Assembly: GCA_031963225.1 (NCBI GenBank)
Contig: JASSUD010000048.1
Coordinates: 1 to 22,859 of the forward strand
Source: JASSUD01 sp031963225
GTDB taxonomy: Bacteria > Pseudomonadota > Gammaproteobacteria > Burkholderiales > Burkholderiaceae
Direction of reading: 5' to 3'
DNA length: 22,859 nucleotides
In this document: in pieces, positions 8,105 to 16,463 of the stretch
Numbering within the stretch: the stretch's first letter is position 1
How the letters are laid out: the number at the start of each line of letters is the position of its first letter
The notes under the pieces: model-generated
What the model saw: the letters and a program-made list of their open reading frames with translations, nothing else
Database searches by the model: none
What the model was told of the DNA's origin: nothing
Position numbers and translations under genes: made by a program

Positions 8105-11100
8105 CTACCAGAACCATTGCCTCTTTAACCCAGAAGTTATTCCTCCCTTCTCTTGGACAGCTCTAAAAACCTCAGTAATCTTTTTACTTTGATAAGCACT
8201 CAGCTTAATCGGTTGCTCAGATCCCATGGCCGTATAAAAGTAAAGTTGGTCGTTTTGAATATAAAGGGAGGGGATCTGTTCAATAGCGCGTGGGAGTATG
8301 ATCTTGGTGTAGAGCGCTTTTATCTGCTTCTGTTTCAAACTTGGAAGCAAAGTAAAAAGCCGACTCATATTGGAATCTAAGGCCTCTGCGGCCACAGACC
8401 TGGCATCCCTATACTCATCTTTCAAAGCGGAGATCAACGCCGTGAGCGCGTCAGAGGATAGCGCTTGCTGCGTACCTAACGCGCTCGCCGCCGCAGACCT
8501 GACACGCCAATTCTCATCCTTCAAAGCGGAGATCAGAGCCAAGACCGCGTCGATTGACAAAGTGGGACGTACTCCCAAGGTATTAATAACTTCTCGTTTC
8601 GCTACTTTAGGCTGATTTAAGTGCTGTATTAACAAATGCTCCGGAAAAACCCTCCGGCACCCTAAACGACCGTGACTGCTTTTCTCATATTTCATTTCAA
8701 AATCTAGCCACTGCATGAACTCTCTTTCCAGTTTATCGATCGTAGCTAGACTCAATTGAACACGTGCTTCACTTAAACATCCCATCATCAATTGCAGATG
8801 ACGTATGCCAATTAAGTCACGCGGCTCCTCCTGTAGCAGCATAAAGAAACGCTCTAGTGCCACGCCTTCCAACAACCCAGCCACCATCCACCAGACAACT
8901 TCATATCGGGGATTATATTTATGCGTAGCAATAAAGGATTCCACCTCTCTCACACTTGGATTGACGCCTAATTGGGTGCTGATACCTGTTGCTTGTGCTG
9001 GGTTATGTTTTTGAGTTGCACTAGCACCAGCTTGTAGATGCTTGACCAGAAACTTTGCCGCAAAAAATTCCTGAAACGTCAGATGCATAAAGTGGTAGCT
9101 GCGGTGGCTTTCCTCTGCATCATCGGCATGCAGGAACGACAGTTTTTTGAGATTAGCTTCCAACGTAAGGGGTAGATCTACACCTTGTGTTTCAAACAGG
9201 TCGATCAGCGTACGCAGGTCACGCTGATCAAATTCAATTTGATTACGTTCTAACCCTCTAAAAGCTAGAGCACTCAAAAAATCTTGTTCGGCTTTTACTA
9301 ATTTCTCAATACGGGACGAACTTTCAAGCGTACTGACATAACTCGCGGTTAACAGTTCGTCTCCTTTGCGCTTACCCAAACGCAGCATATCCTTACGCCA
9401 TAATTTATTCATCATCGCTTGATATAACGCGCTAACTGTCATCATGCCTGACGCCCCTTTCTGCATCCGCTTGATTTCATCCCAACTGTAACAAAGCGCA
9501 TCGAGCTGGATCGGCACGTTGATCAGCTCATGGATAAAGGCATTGTTCTGGACGAAGTGTTTTATCTCTTCGGCATCTGCAGTTGACACAATGCTCGGAT
9601 TTTCAAGATAAGCGCTGACGTTCTCTGGGCTAAAGCCCACGGTCTCTAATTCCAAATCCATCGGATCGGCTTGCCTCAAATCGACATAGGGCCGAGATGT
9701 AATCAGCACTGAAGGTTGATTGAGTAACTGCTTGAGAAAACCAGACATCGGTTCATCCTCGCTCCACTCCTGCGCAATTTCATCCCAGCCATCGAGCACA
9801 AAGAGGGTTTTATCTTTCGCTGGCCCGTTGATTTGTACCGCGAGCGTCTTCGCTAAAGACTGGCCTTTGAGGTGGTTCTGGAAATAAATTTCATGAAACA
9901 GCGCTGCTAGATCGCAGTTTGATTTGCCTTTTAAGGTACGCAGCGGAATCCAGAGCATGTAGTCAAAGCGATCTCGCCATTGTCCTTTTTGCGTATATTC
10001 ATAAACGAGCTTTTTGGATAAGGTCGTTTTGCCTATGCCCGCTCGGCCTCGAATTAAAATCCGTTTCGGCGTTATCGTCTTGTCTTTACTTAATTCTCGC
10101 GGATCAAAGAGCTTTTCAAGGGGGACTAATTTCTGTGGATTAGAAGCGATTGCCTCGGCACTTGGTAAGCGATAAAAGTGATTTTGTGCTGTCTCTTTCT
10201 TAGGCTTCTTCACTTCTCCTTCCTGAGACGGCTGTTCTTCTTCCTCGAGGGCCTTCTCTTTCTCTTTTTCTACAACCGCCAAATTGATATAGCAGTGCTC
10301 CATGGGCAGAGGTGGGCCAGACAAGCGTTGAATAGCCAAGCGTTTAGCGGAATACGATGCCTCCAAAGCAGGCCAAAGTTGATCTGGCTCTACCAGCGTT
10401 TCACCTCTAATTTGTTTGACCTCAGCCAGGATATTCTCGTAGGCTCTTTGAACATTCAGTTCCCGTAAATCAGAGCCGTGTTCTTGTTTCAATGCCTCGA
10501 GTGCTGTCACACAGGATTGATTCAAAAACAACGAAAAGGCTTCCGCTGTTAAAGTATGAGTCTTATCTGCTCGTAGCCTCTGCAAACAGGCTTGATAGAT
10601 TTTTTCTTCTACCAGCGCAATACACCGCTCCTGCTTCACTAGTAATCGCTTTAAGAGCTTAAAGAAACCAATATGTAAGCCCTCATCTTGATACGTCTGA
10701 CGCCCATTCCAAAGGTTTGGTGTGCGCCAGATAGAGTCCTCAATGCGAATCGTCGTCGAGTCAATAATAAACTTCGGTAAGCATTGCACAGCCGTACTGT
10801 TGAGCAACAAAGGAATAGTCCCATGTTCACCTTTTTGGTGCGCATAACGGATCTGCAAAAACGCCAATTCCGTCAGTACGTGGTGGAATTCCTTTTCATT
10901 CAAATTCTTATCTACTACCTGGCGTATCGCTGTTTCGATCTGAGTAAAGTCATCTGTACGCTCAGCTGTTTCCTGATAAGCGCGTTGAATCGCTTCATAA
11001 AAACCTTGATAGTACGGTGAGGCCATATAGCGGCCCAACAGTTCCGAACCACACAGCACCACATGATCTACCGTACCTGCATGGTTAGGTAATAAGCAGA

Positions 11101-11875
11101 GTTGACTAGAGAGAATATCGTTGGCTTTGGCCTTATCTTCCAAGGTTGCTGAAAACGGTAGAGCCTGATGGCCACCCGCTGAGCGATCAGAATATAAATT
11201 GGAGCGTAGGTTAGATAACCATTGAATCATGCGTTGAGAAACTTCAGCATCAGCTTCACCCAACCGATTATTGTTATGTGCATAGACCAAAAAAAGGCTC
11301 GGTGAACTTTGACACAAATCTAGATCTTGAAACTGTTTCAGGATGCTTCCGAAGACCTGTGCCACCCACTGATGTTTTTCTTGCGGGCAGCCTTCCGGCA
11401 ACTTAGGTGATGGTGTCAGCGAAGCCTTTGTAGGAAAAAATTCAACAGACTGGGCCAAACCAATGGGCCTATCTACAGAGGGCATCGCATCCGTAGTCAA
11501 TACAGCGGGTATCACCTCGCGGCCCCACGCTTTCGCTTTCTCATAGCTCTTCTGCGCTTTGCCTAGTTCCCCCATACTCTTTAACGCTTCGGCACGCTCA
11601 AAATAAACTTCAGCGATACGCTGCCGCAGAGATTCATCCTCTGGAGTTTGAGGGGAATGAGCATGACTAAAAGCGCTTTTTAGCTCCGATAAAGGTGGAG
11701 CTTTTTTGCGTGCATTTTCAGCATGTTTAAAAGTTACTTTGGCTTGGTCATACAAAGCCAAGGCCATTTCGAATTGCTGCGTTGCTTTGTAAAAACGAGC
11801 TTGCTCCAAATGGTTCTGCGCCTGCATCTGCAGTTGCTTGCTGATCAAACTTAGGGGAATAGAGGTAGCTAACAT
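8105..11875 (-). CDS. TPR / TIR-SEFIR-like / NACHT / HEAT protein (STAND ATPase, NLR-like)
   Basis: A 1256-aa multidomain signalling ATPase. Order seen: helical TPR-like pairs (about 15-120), including AEVYFERAEALKSMGELGKAQ; an alpha/beta region opening with SLFLVYAHNN (193-202) and VDHVVLCGSELLG (269-281), resembling TIR/SEFIR domains; a helical region to about 530; a charged Lys/Glu linker (534-561); and the NACHT core. The NACHT core has Walker A GRAGIGKTT (610-618), Walker B LFVLDGWDE (691-699), sensor TSRP (726-729) and the late motif FMHLTFQEFFAAKFL (929-943). Two 33-aa HEAT units (about 1101-1166) and an unrecognised tail follow. NACHT STAND proteins oligomerise on sensing a trigger; bacterial ones include phage-defence proteins. 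Antiphage, host-directed or other roles cannot be separated here. The TIR glutamate is not clearly conserved between the two paralogs, so NADase activity should not be assumed. The start has no strong ribosome binding site, but MLA matches the paralog at 21035. Confidence 0.88.
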   Translation of the reverse strand: MLATSIPLSLISKQLQMQAQNHLEQARFYKATQQFEMALALYDQAKVTFKHAENARKKAPPLSELKSAFSHAHSPQTPEDESLRQRIAEVYFERAEALKSMGELGKAQKSYEKAKAWGREVIPAVLTTDAMPSVDRPIGLAQSVEFFPTKASLTPSPKLPEGCPQEKHQWVAQVFGSILKQFQDLDLCQSSPSLFLVYAHNNNRLGEADAEVSQRMIQWLSNLRSNLYSDRSAGGHQALPFSATLEDKAKANDILSSQLCLLPNHAGTVDHVVLCGSELLGRYMASPYYQGFYEAIQRAYQETAERTDDFTQIETAIRQVVDKNLNEKEFHHVLTELAFLQIRYAHQKGEHGTIPLLLNSTAVQCLPKFIIDSTTIRIEDSIWRTPNLWNGRQTYQDEGLHIGFFKLLKRLLVKQERCIALVEEKIYQACLQRLRADKTHTLTAEAFSLFLNQSCVTALEALKQEHGSDLRELNVQRAYENILAEVKQIRGETLVEPDQLWPALEASYSAKRLAIQRLSGPPLPMEHCYINLAVVEKEKEKALEEEEQPSQEGEVKKPKKETAQNHFYRLPSAEAIASNPQKLVPLEKLFDPRELSKDKTITPKRILIRGRAGIGKTTLSKKLVYEYTQKGQWRDRFDYMLWIPLRTLKGKSNCDLAALFHEIYFQNHLKGQSLAKTLAVQINGPAKDKTLFVLDGWDEIAQEWSEDEPMSGFLKQLLNQPSVLITSRPYVDLRQADPMDLELETVGFSPENVSAYLENPSIVSTADAEEIKHFVQNNAFIHELINVPIQLDALCYSWDEIKRMQKGASGMMTVSALYQAMMNKLWRKDMLRLGKRKGDELLTASYVSTLESSSRIEKLVKAEQDFLSALAFRGLERNQIEFDQRDLRTLIDLFETQGVDLPLTLEANLKKLSFLHADDAEESHRSYHFMHLTFQEFFAAKFLVKHLQAGASATQKHNPAQATGISTQLGVNPSVREVESFIATHKYNPRYEVVWWMVAGLLEGVALERFFMLLQEEPRDLIGIRHLQLMMGCLSEARVQLSLATIDKLEREFMQWLDFEMKYEKSSHGRLGCRRVFPEHLLIQHLNQPKVAKREVINTLGVRPTLSIDAVLALISALKDENWRVRSAAASALGTQQALSSDALTALISALKDEYRDARSVAAEALDSNMSRLFTLLPSLKQKQIKALYTKIILPRAIEQIPSLYIQNDQLYFYTAMGSEQPIKLSAYQSKKITEVFRAVQEKGGITSGLKRQWFW
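8377..8574 (-). repeat. Two tandem 99-bp HEAT-coding repeats inside the NACHT gene
   Basis: On the plus strand, two 99-bp units begin at 8377 and 8476 with CTAA and share TTCAAAGCGGAGATCA at the same phase. They encode 33-aa units of the form DAxxALISALKDE followed by RSxAAxAL. DNA-level similarity this high points to recent tandem duplication or contraction. Related proteins often carry longer arrays, so two units may be the reduced state of a length-variable sensor domain. Confidence 0.85.
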
Positions 11876-12125
11876 AGGCGTATTTTTCGAGTTAATGTGT
11901 GCTTAGCGTTAAAAGAAAGCGGGGCGGCAAGAAAGAGAAGGCGCATCGATTACAACCAGCGTGTTATTTCTTTTTTGTGCCTCGGCTATATGCTTTAAGC
12001 CGCGGTGATTTTTGACTGCTCTCATCTTTTCCGTTTGATTTGCCTAATAAGATGCAGAGAGCGCCGGCCGCGGAGCTTATCAAAGAGAGAGCAAAATGCG
12101 AGAAGGTGAATGACGGAATTTAGAT
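11876..12125. other. Leader of the NACHT gene with a nested hairpin
   Basis: No gene is visible. A nested inverted repeat spans 11996-12079. The outer stem is TAAGCCGCGG (11996-12005) with CCGCGG-AG-CTTA (12068-12079). The inner stem is GCTCTCATCTT (12018-12028) with AAGATGCAGAGAGC (12049-12062), allowing small bulges. There is no T tract on either side, so it does not look like a terminator. It lies about 120 nt before the NACHT start and could be an operator, an RNA leader fold or a decayed element. I saw no remnant of parB here. Confidence 0.5.
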
Positions 12126-12262
12126 GGGAGGTTGGGGGTGACGAAGGAACCCCAACATGCGTACCGCTGGCTTTTAATCTTTATTTTTGAGATTTTATAA
12201 GCTGGTTATCATGGACGCAGTGGCTTGCATGTTGGGGTTCCTTCGTCACCACCAACCTACCG
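12126..12262 (-). repeat. Full REP pair (BIME-like) in inverted orientation
   Basis: Arms at 12126-12160 and 12227-12262 flank a linker that is the reverse complement of the linker in the 7628-7954 copies (for example AAGCTGGTTATCATGGACGC against the GACCAGCTT of the others). Unlike those copies, both arms carry the same core, ACGAAGGAA and its complement TTCCTTCGT, so this unit is an almost perfect 36-bp-arm palindrome apart from small changes in the left arm (GGGAGGTTGGGGGTG). Confidence 0.9.
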
Positions 12263-12272
12263 TGCCTATCAA

Positions 12273-12312
12273 AGTTGGTGGTGTGCTTGTTGGAGTTTGT
12301 GCCTCACCGCCA
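12273..12312. repeat. Degenerate REP-like arms abutting parA
   Basis: GTTGGTGGTG, a shifted core, TTGGAGTTTGTGCCTCACCGCCAA: a decayed head-to-head pair of arms with no linker. It ends within a few bases of the parA stop codon at 12315-12317. This is where parB would normally begin. Confidence 0.65.
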
Positions 12313-12314
12313 AT

Positions 12315-13085
12315 TTACAGCTTATTCGTGCGTTCAATTACTTCTGCGCCAAATGCTAGGTAGGCTTGGGCGCCGCGGGAGTTGCGGTCGAATACTACGC
12401 CTGGTAGGCCGTAGCTGGGGGCTTCGGCTAGGCGTACGTTGCGGGGGATTACGGTGTTGAATACTTTTTCACCGAAGTGTTTTTTTAGTTGTTCGGATAC
12501 TTGTTGCTGCAAGGTGATGCGGGGGTCAAACATCACACGTAGTAGACCAATCGTTTTTAGCGAGCGGTTGAGGTGGGAAGGGATGTGTTTGATGGTGTTT
12601 ACAAGGTCCGATAATCCTTCCAATGCAAAATACTCGCACTGCATAGGGATAATGACGCCTTGTGCTGCGCATAGGGCATTGAGTGTTAGTAAAGAGAGAG
12701 CAGGTGGGCAGTCGATCAGAATGAAGTCGTAATCGTTGCTTACTTTGGCCAGGGCTTTTTTTAATTGTTTTTCGCGTTGTTCTATCTGGACCAATTCGAT
12801 ATCGGCACCTGCAAGTTCTCGATTTGCTGGCAGCACGTCATAACCTGCTGCGCAGGAGACGCGGGTTTGTGCAATGTCTGCCTCGCCCATCAACACTTCA
12901 TAAATGGTTGGGCTGGAGTTTGCTTTATCCACTCCACTTCCCATCGTTGCGTTGCCTTGCGGATCCAGGTCTATTAAGAGAACACGCAGGTCTTTTGCTG
13001 CAAGTGCAGCAGCAAGATTGGTCGTGGTCGTGGTTTTACCGACGCCTCCTTTTTGATTCGTAATGCAAAAAGTTTTTGCCGTCAT
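12315..13085 (-). CDS. parA: Chromosome partitioning ATPase ParA (Soj)
   Basis: Walker-type ATPase that binds DNA non-specifically and moves ParB-parS complexes to segregate the replicated origin. The 256-aa product starts MTAKTFCITNQKGGVGKTT, with deviant Walker A KGGVGKTT (12-19), DLDPQGN (39-45) and a second acidic strand DFILIDCPPAL near 120-130. Length and motif set are those of chromosomal ParA. It lies 126 bp after rsmG on the same strand, the conserved rsmG-parA order. The partner parB, normally directly downstream, is absent: repeats begin within about 3 bp of the stop. The last codons are intact, so the gene is not truncated. Confidence 0.96.
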   Translation of the reverse strand: MTAKTFCITNQKGGVGKTTTTTNLAAALAAKDLRVLLIDLDPQGNATMGSGVDKANSSPTIYEVLMGEADIAQTRVSCAAGYDVLPANRELAGADIELVQIEQREKQLKKALAKVSNDYDFILIDCPPALSLLTLNALCAAQGVIIPMQCEYFALEGLSDLVNTIKHIPSHLNRSLKTIGLLRVMFDPRITLQQQVSEQLKKHFGEKVFNTVIPRNVRLAEAPSYGLPGVVFDRNSRGAQAYLAFGAEVIERTNKL

Positions 13086-13211
13086 AAATTAGATGCCTGT
13101 TTGATCAGTCGATAGATGGGCAATGTATGGCAGAAGCGGGCAATTTGCTTTACCAAGGGGTGGTGTGTATTGGTATGAAGTGCGTAATATAACTTGCTTA
13201 TCGGATAGATC

Positions 13212-13895
13212 CTAAAGAGATTCTGGATTTTTATTAGTGGGAAGTATAGTCATTTGGATAAGGTGGCGTTGTGCTTCAAGGTAAGGAACCTCGAGCGGGA
13301 TAATTTGCTGGATATGTATCTGATTGGGTAGCAATTCCATTTCTGCCTCTGGAAGTGTGCCTTTCATTGCCCACATCGATCCACCAGGCGCTAACAGGTG
13401 ATGTGCCACTGCAACAAAATCAGACAAACTGGCAAAAGCGCGCGACACAATGCAATCAAAAGGCTGGTGTATAGCTGCGCCAACTTGGAGCGTTTCGATT
13501 CGGCCCGCAGCGATCGATACATTAGATAAGCTTAATAGCGATTTGGCTTGTGTCAGAAAAGCGACTTTTTTCTGCACCACATCATTGAGGGTTATTTGGT
13601 ACTCGGGCAGCGCAACCGCTAGTGGAATGCCCGGTAAGCCCCCTCCTGTGCCTGTATCCAACAGCTTTGCGTGTGGCCCATGTGCGGCAAGTAACCAAGG
13701 AACTAGGGCTAGCGAATCTAAAAGATGTTGGACCAGCATAGCGTGCGGGTCTCGAATGGCTGTCAAATTATAGGTGGATGACCATTTTTCTAGCAGGCGA
13801 AGAAAGTCTAGTAAGCAGGTAGATTGTTGCTCATGTAGCGATATGCCAAGCGCTTGCGCACCCTCTTTAAGAAGGTTGGCTAAAGATGTATTCAT
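13212..13895 (-). CDS. rsmG: 16S rRNA m7G527 methyltransferase RsmG (GidB)
   Basis: Methylates N7 of G527 in 16S rRNA using SAM; loss of this mark gives low-level streptomycin resistance in many bacteria. From the ATG at 13895 the product is 227 aa, with NLTAI (43-47), HLLDSLAL (57-64) and the SAM loop LLDTGTGGGLPGIPLA (78-93), then IVSRAFASL further on. The frame stays open 25 codons upstream to 13970, but that stretch translates the repeat at 13931-13966 and does not resemble the family, so I chose the internal ATG. mnmG, the usual upstream neighbour, is replaced by a response regulator 99 bp away. Confidence 0.95.
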   Translation of the reverse strand: MNTSLANLLKEGAQALGISLHEQQSTCLLDFLRLLEKWSSTYNLTAIRDPHAMLVQHLLDSLALVPWLLAAHGPHAKLLDTGTGGGLPGIPLAVALPEYQITLNDVVQKKVAFLTQAKSLLSLSNVSIAAGRIETLQVGAAIHQPFDCIVSRAFASLSDFVAVAHHLLAPGGSMWAMKGTLPEAEMELLPNQIHIQQIIPLEVPYLEAQRHLIQMTILPTNKNPESL

Positions 13896-13930
13896 TGTTG
13901 TGTCTGGGATGCCGGGCGTTGGTTTGGAGT

Positions 13931-13966
13931 GGGTTGGTGGCGAGGAACGTTTCTCACCACCAACCC
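13931..13966. repeat. Compact REP-like palindrome upstream of rsmG
   Basis: GGGTTGGTGG (13931-13940) and CCACCAACCC (13957-13966) enclose CGAGGAACGTTTCTCA, itself largely palindromic around AACGTT. It corresponds to two arms fused head to head without the linker. It lies in the short gap between the response regulator stop and the rsmG start, so it would be a hairpin in a shared transcript. There is no T tract. Confidence 0.8.
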
Positions 13967-13994
13967 CCAAAAGCCTGTACTTTACCGGTCTTTT

Positions 13995-14897
13995 TTATTT
14001 TTTTGTGGTTTCCTCTGCCGTTAGTGGTGGAGGTGTGCCAGATGAATAAGCCGGCAATGTTTGCGCAATCATTCGTTGCTGATGGTCATTTTGAGCGGCT
14101 TTATTCAATAACGCAGAGTAAGGTTTTACCGGCGTTAGGCTTTCTAGATCAGAGACGGTATTGGACTCTTGTAAGGTGAATGTTTTTTGCTGAGTATGGT
14201 TTTGTAGTGAACAAGTAGGCGCTTCTGTTTTTTGACGCTCGAATTGCCAGTTATTATAAAACGCGACCGCTGAAGCCCGATTAGTCGCCCCTAATAATCT
14301 GTAGATGGTGCTTAGGTGAATTTTGACGGTGCCTTCACTGATATTGAGTGCGCGTGCCATCATTTTATTCGTGCTTCCCATATGAAGAAATCGAATAATC
14401 TGGTGTTGACGCGGAGAAAGCCTCGAAACTCCTTTTGCATGACGCAGAGAGGGTTTTGGTAGGGCAGTAATACTTTTTCCTGCAGGGCGATTTTCATTGG
14501 GTAAATTTAAATTTAATGCCCCGGAAGGTATATAACGTCCGCCCCATAAAACAAGTTCCAGTGCCCGTAATACATGATGGGGATCTAGGTCGCGTGGAAG
14601 GATGCCTAGTACACCAGCATGTAAAAGCTGGTGTACATCCATAGAAGAGAGATCTTCTGTAAATATAGCAATTTGCAGTGTAGGGTAAGCGCTTAATAAT
14701 TCCATAATCGCTGAAGCATGGATCCAGTTAAGCTGCCAATCTATGATGAATAAATCAGGTAGGCCAAATTCTAAGGTGCGTAAAACCTGTTTCCAATTAG
14801 AAGCTTGCGCAAAATGAGCATGCCGGTCAATTTGGCGCAACAGTGTTTTGAGGCCTTCGCACCGCTCAGGGCGGTCATCGAGTATAAAAACTTTCAC
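13995..14897 (-). CDS. LuxR-family response regulator (receiver plus HTH)
   Basis: Two-component output regulator. From the GTG at 14897 it is 300 aa. AAGGAG sits 7-12 bases upstream (about 14904-14909), which decides this start over the longer open frame to 14966. The receiver domain has VFILDDRPE with the acidic pair D7-D8 and the likely phospho-acceptor D53 in LFIIDWQL. The position normally Lys is Arg102 (GILPRDLD). A LuxR HTH follows at about 158-215 (LSPRQHQIIRFL, ISEGTVKIHLSTIYR). An 80-aa Gln/Thr/Ser-rich tail of unknown function ends the protein. No histidine kinase lies nearby. It could be an orphan or partly degenerate regulator; rsmG and parA may share its transcript. Confidence 0.88.
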   Translation of the reverse strand: MKVFILDDRPERCEGLKTLLRQIDRHAHFAQASNWKQVLRTLEFGLPDLFIIDWQLNWIHASAIMELLSAYPTLQIAIFTEDLSSMDVHQLLHAGVLGILPRDLDPHHVLRALELVLWGGRYIPSGALNLNLPNENRPAGKSITALPKPSLRHAKGVSRLSPRQHQIIRFLHMGSTNKMMARALNISEGTVKIHLSTIYRLLGATNRASAVAFYNNWQFERQKTEAPTCSLQNHTQQKTFTLQESNTVSDLESLTPVKPYSALLNKAAQNDHQQRMIAQTLPAYSSGTPPPLTAEETTKK

Positions 14898-15296
14898 TTT
14901 AATCTCCTTGTATGGATGGTGGAACAATTTGCTTGGTACAAAAAGTGCGCTATAAAAACCCAACAATGTATTTTGGAAAGTAATACTTTGACAGCGATGG
15001 AACTTTTCACGGTGCGCTGCATTTACAGCATGATGACAAATTTAAATGGAGTGTGTGTACTAGCTAAAAGTCATAAGGCCGATGACTCTCTAGTCATGCA
15101 CATGAAATTAGTTTATAGAGTTATAAAGATAAACTCTATATGGAATATGTTTTTAATTATAAACAATGTTTCTTTTAGGGGAACAAGCAAAGTGGTAGTT
15201 AAAGGCAGTAGTAACACTTTGCGCGCGGTATCACTTAAAAGAAGACGCTTTTTAAATAGTTGAAAACCAATCTAAATATATTCTTGAGGGTTTTAT
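14898..15296. promoter_or_regulatory. AT-rich divergent region between response regulator and hemH, with inverted repeats
   Basis: About 400 bases without a credible gene. Two clean inverted repeats stand out: ATGACT-CTCT-AGTCAT (15082-15097) and TATAGAGTT (15114-15122) with AACTCTATA (15132-15140), spacer 9. Size and symmetry fit operators for a dimeric HTH protein; the adjacent LuxR-type regulator is an obvious candidate, but this is inference. I cannot define a sigma70 promoter with confidence. Confidence 0.45.
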
Positions 15297-16391
15297 ATGA
15301 CCGTGGATGTATATGAACCCACCGCTTCAAGCTCTGAAATCTCGCAGCACACAGAAGTGCGCATGGGGGTGGTGCTGTTTAATTTGGGTACGCCTGATGC
15401 GCCTACCACACAGGCAGTGCGACGTTATTTGATTGAATTTTTGTCAGATAGGCGGGTGGTTGAGCTGCCGCCATTGCTTTGGCAACCGCTTTTACGTTTA
15501 TTGATTGCGCCGTTGCGTGCGCGTACGTCAGCGCAGAAATATGAGCTAGTGTGGTTACCTGAAGGTTCACCGTTGCGTGTACATACTGAGCAACAAGTTA
15601 AAGCGCTTCAGGCGCACTTTGATGCGAATGATCAAAAGATATTGGTGCAGTATGCGATGCGCTATGGTTCTCCTTCGATGGAAAACTGCTTTGATCGATT
15701 AGAGCGCGCTGGGGTAAAACGTATCTTGCTGGTGCCGATGTATCCCCAATACGCTGCAAGCACAACAGCCAGTGTATGGGATAAGGTGTGGAGTATTTTG
15801 CAAGCGCAGCGCGTACCCCCTGAAATTCAAACGATTGCGCATTACGCAGATTTTCCACCGTATATTGATGCACTGGTGGGCCGTATTGAGGCTTATTGGG
15901 CTGAACATAAAAGACCTAATTTTGCAAACGGAGATCGGTTACTTTTAAGTTTCCATGGCTTGCCCAAGCGTATGGTGGAGCGTGGGGATCCGTATGCGGA
16001 TCAGTGCCAGGCCACCGCCGCTTTGTTAAGAGAGGCGCTGTCTCTAAACGTTGAGCAATGTCTTGTAACCTTTCAATCTCAATTTGGCCCTACTCCTTGG
16101 CTGCAGCCTTATACGGTTGATACGCTTAAAGCATTGGGAGCCGCGTCAGTAAAGCGTGTAGATGTGTTTTGCCCAGGCTTTACAGCAGATTGCTTGGAAA
16201 CTATCGAAGAAATTGGGTGTCTTGGGCGTGAAACTTTTTTGCATGCTGGGGGGAAAAGCTATCATCGCATCGCGTGCTTGAATGCCGATCCATTATTTAT
16301 TGAGTGCCTTGCTGCATTAATTGAGGCGCATAGTCCAAGGGAGCCGCTGAATCAACTGCGGACCGTGTCCGACAAGGAAAACGGGGATTAA
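15297..16391 (+). CDS. hemH: Ferrochelatase
   Basis: Inserts Fe(II) into protoporphyrin IX, the last step of haem synthesis. The 364-aa product has GVVLFNLGTPDAPT (24-37), VPMYPQY (146-152), the metal-site histidine in LLSFHGLPKR (H220) and the acidic partner in CPGFTADCLETIEEI (E301). Length is normal for betaproteobacteria. The ATG at 15297 follows TTGAGGG. An N-terminal extension of about 20 residues before the core is usual in the group. It is followed by grpE on the same strand after about 120 bp. Confidence 0.96.
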   Translation: MTVDVYEPTASSSEISQHTEVRMGVVLFNLGTPDAPTTQAVRRYLIEFLSDRRVVELPPLLWQPLLRLLIAPLRARTSAQKYELVWLPEGSPLRVHTEQQVKALQAHFDANDQKILVQYAMRYGSPSMENCFDRLERAGVKRILLVPMYPQYAASTTASVWDKVWSILQAQRVPPEIQTIAHYADFPPYIDALVGRIEAYWAEHKRPNFANGDRLLLSFHGLPKRMVERGDPYADQCQATAALLREALSLNVEQCLVTFQSQFGPTPWLQPYTVDTLKALGAASVKRVDVFCPGFTADCLETIEEIGCLGRETFLHAGGKSYHRIACLNADPLFIECLAALIEAHSPREPLNQLRTVSDKENGD

Positions 16392-16431
16392 ATCAGCATT
16401 TCCTCAGAGGATTCTAGTTTTGGGGTTGTGA

Positions 16432-16463
16432 TTTTGAAGATCGTCCCTACGTATGCTCCATTG
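16432..16463 (+). promoter_or_regulatory. Candidate sigma-32 heat-shock promoter for grpE
   Basis: TTTTGAAGA (16432-16440), 15 nt, CTCCATTG (16456-16463) resembles the RpoH consensus CTTGAAA and CCCCATnT at suitable spacing. It lies 50 bp upstream of the grpE ATG. Match is good but not perfect, and no CIRCE operator is seen. Confidence 0.45.

Noticed and set aside
13896..13970. 25-codon N-terminal extension of rsmG
   Set aside because: The extension is made from the palindrome at 13931-13966 and does not look like RsmG; the ATG at 13895 fits the family.
14898..15263. Plus-strand open frame overlapping the response regulator start and the divergent region
   Set aside because: It runs through AT-rich intergenic sequence and antisense to the regulator, with no ribosome binding site or recognisable domain.
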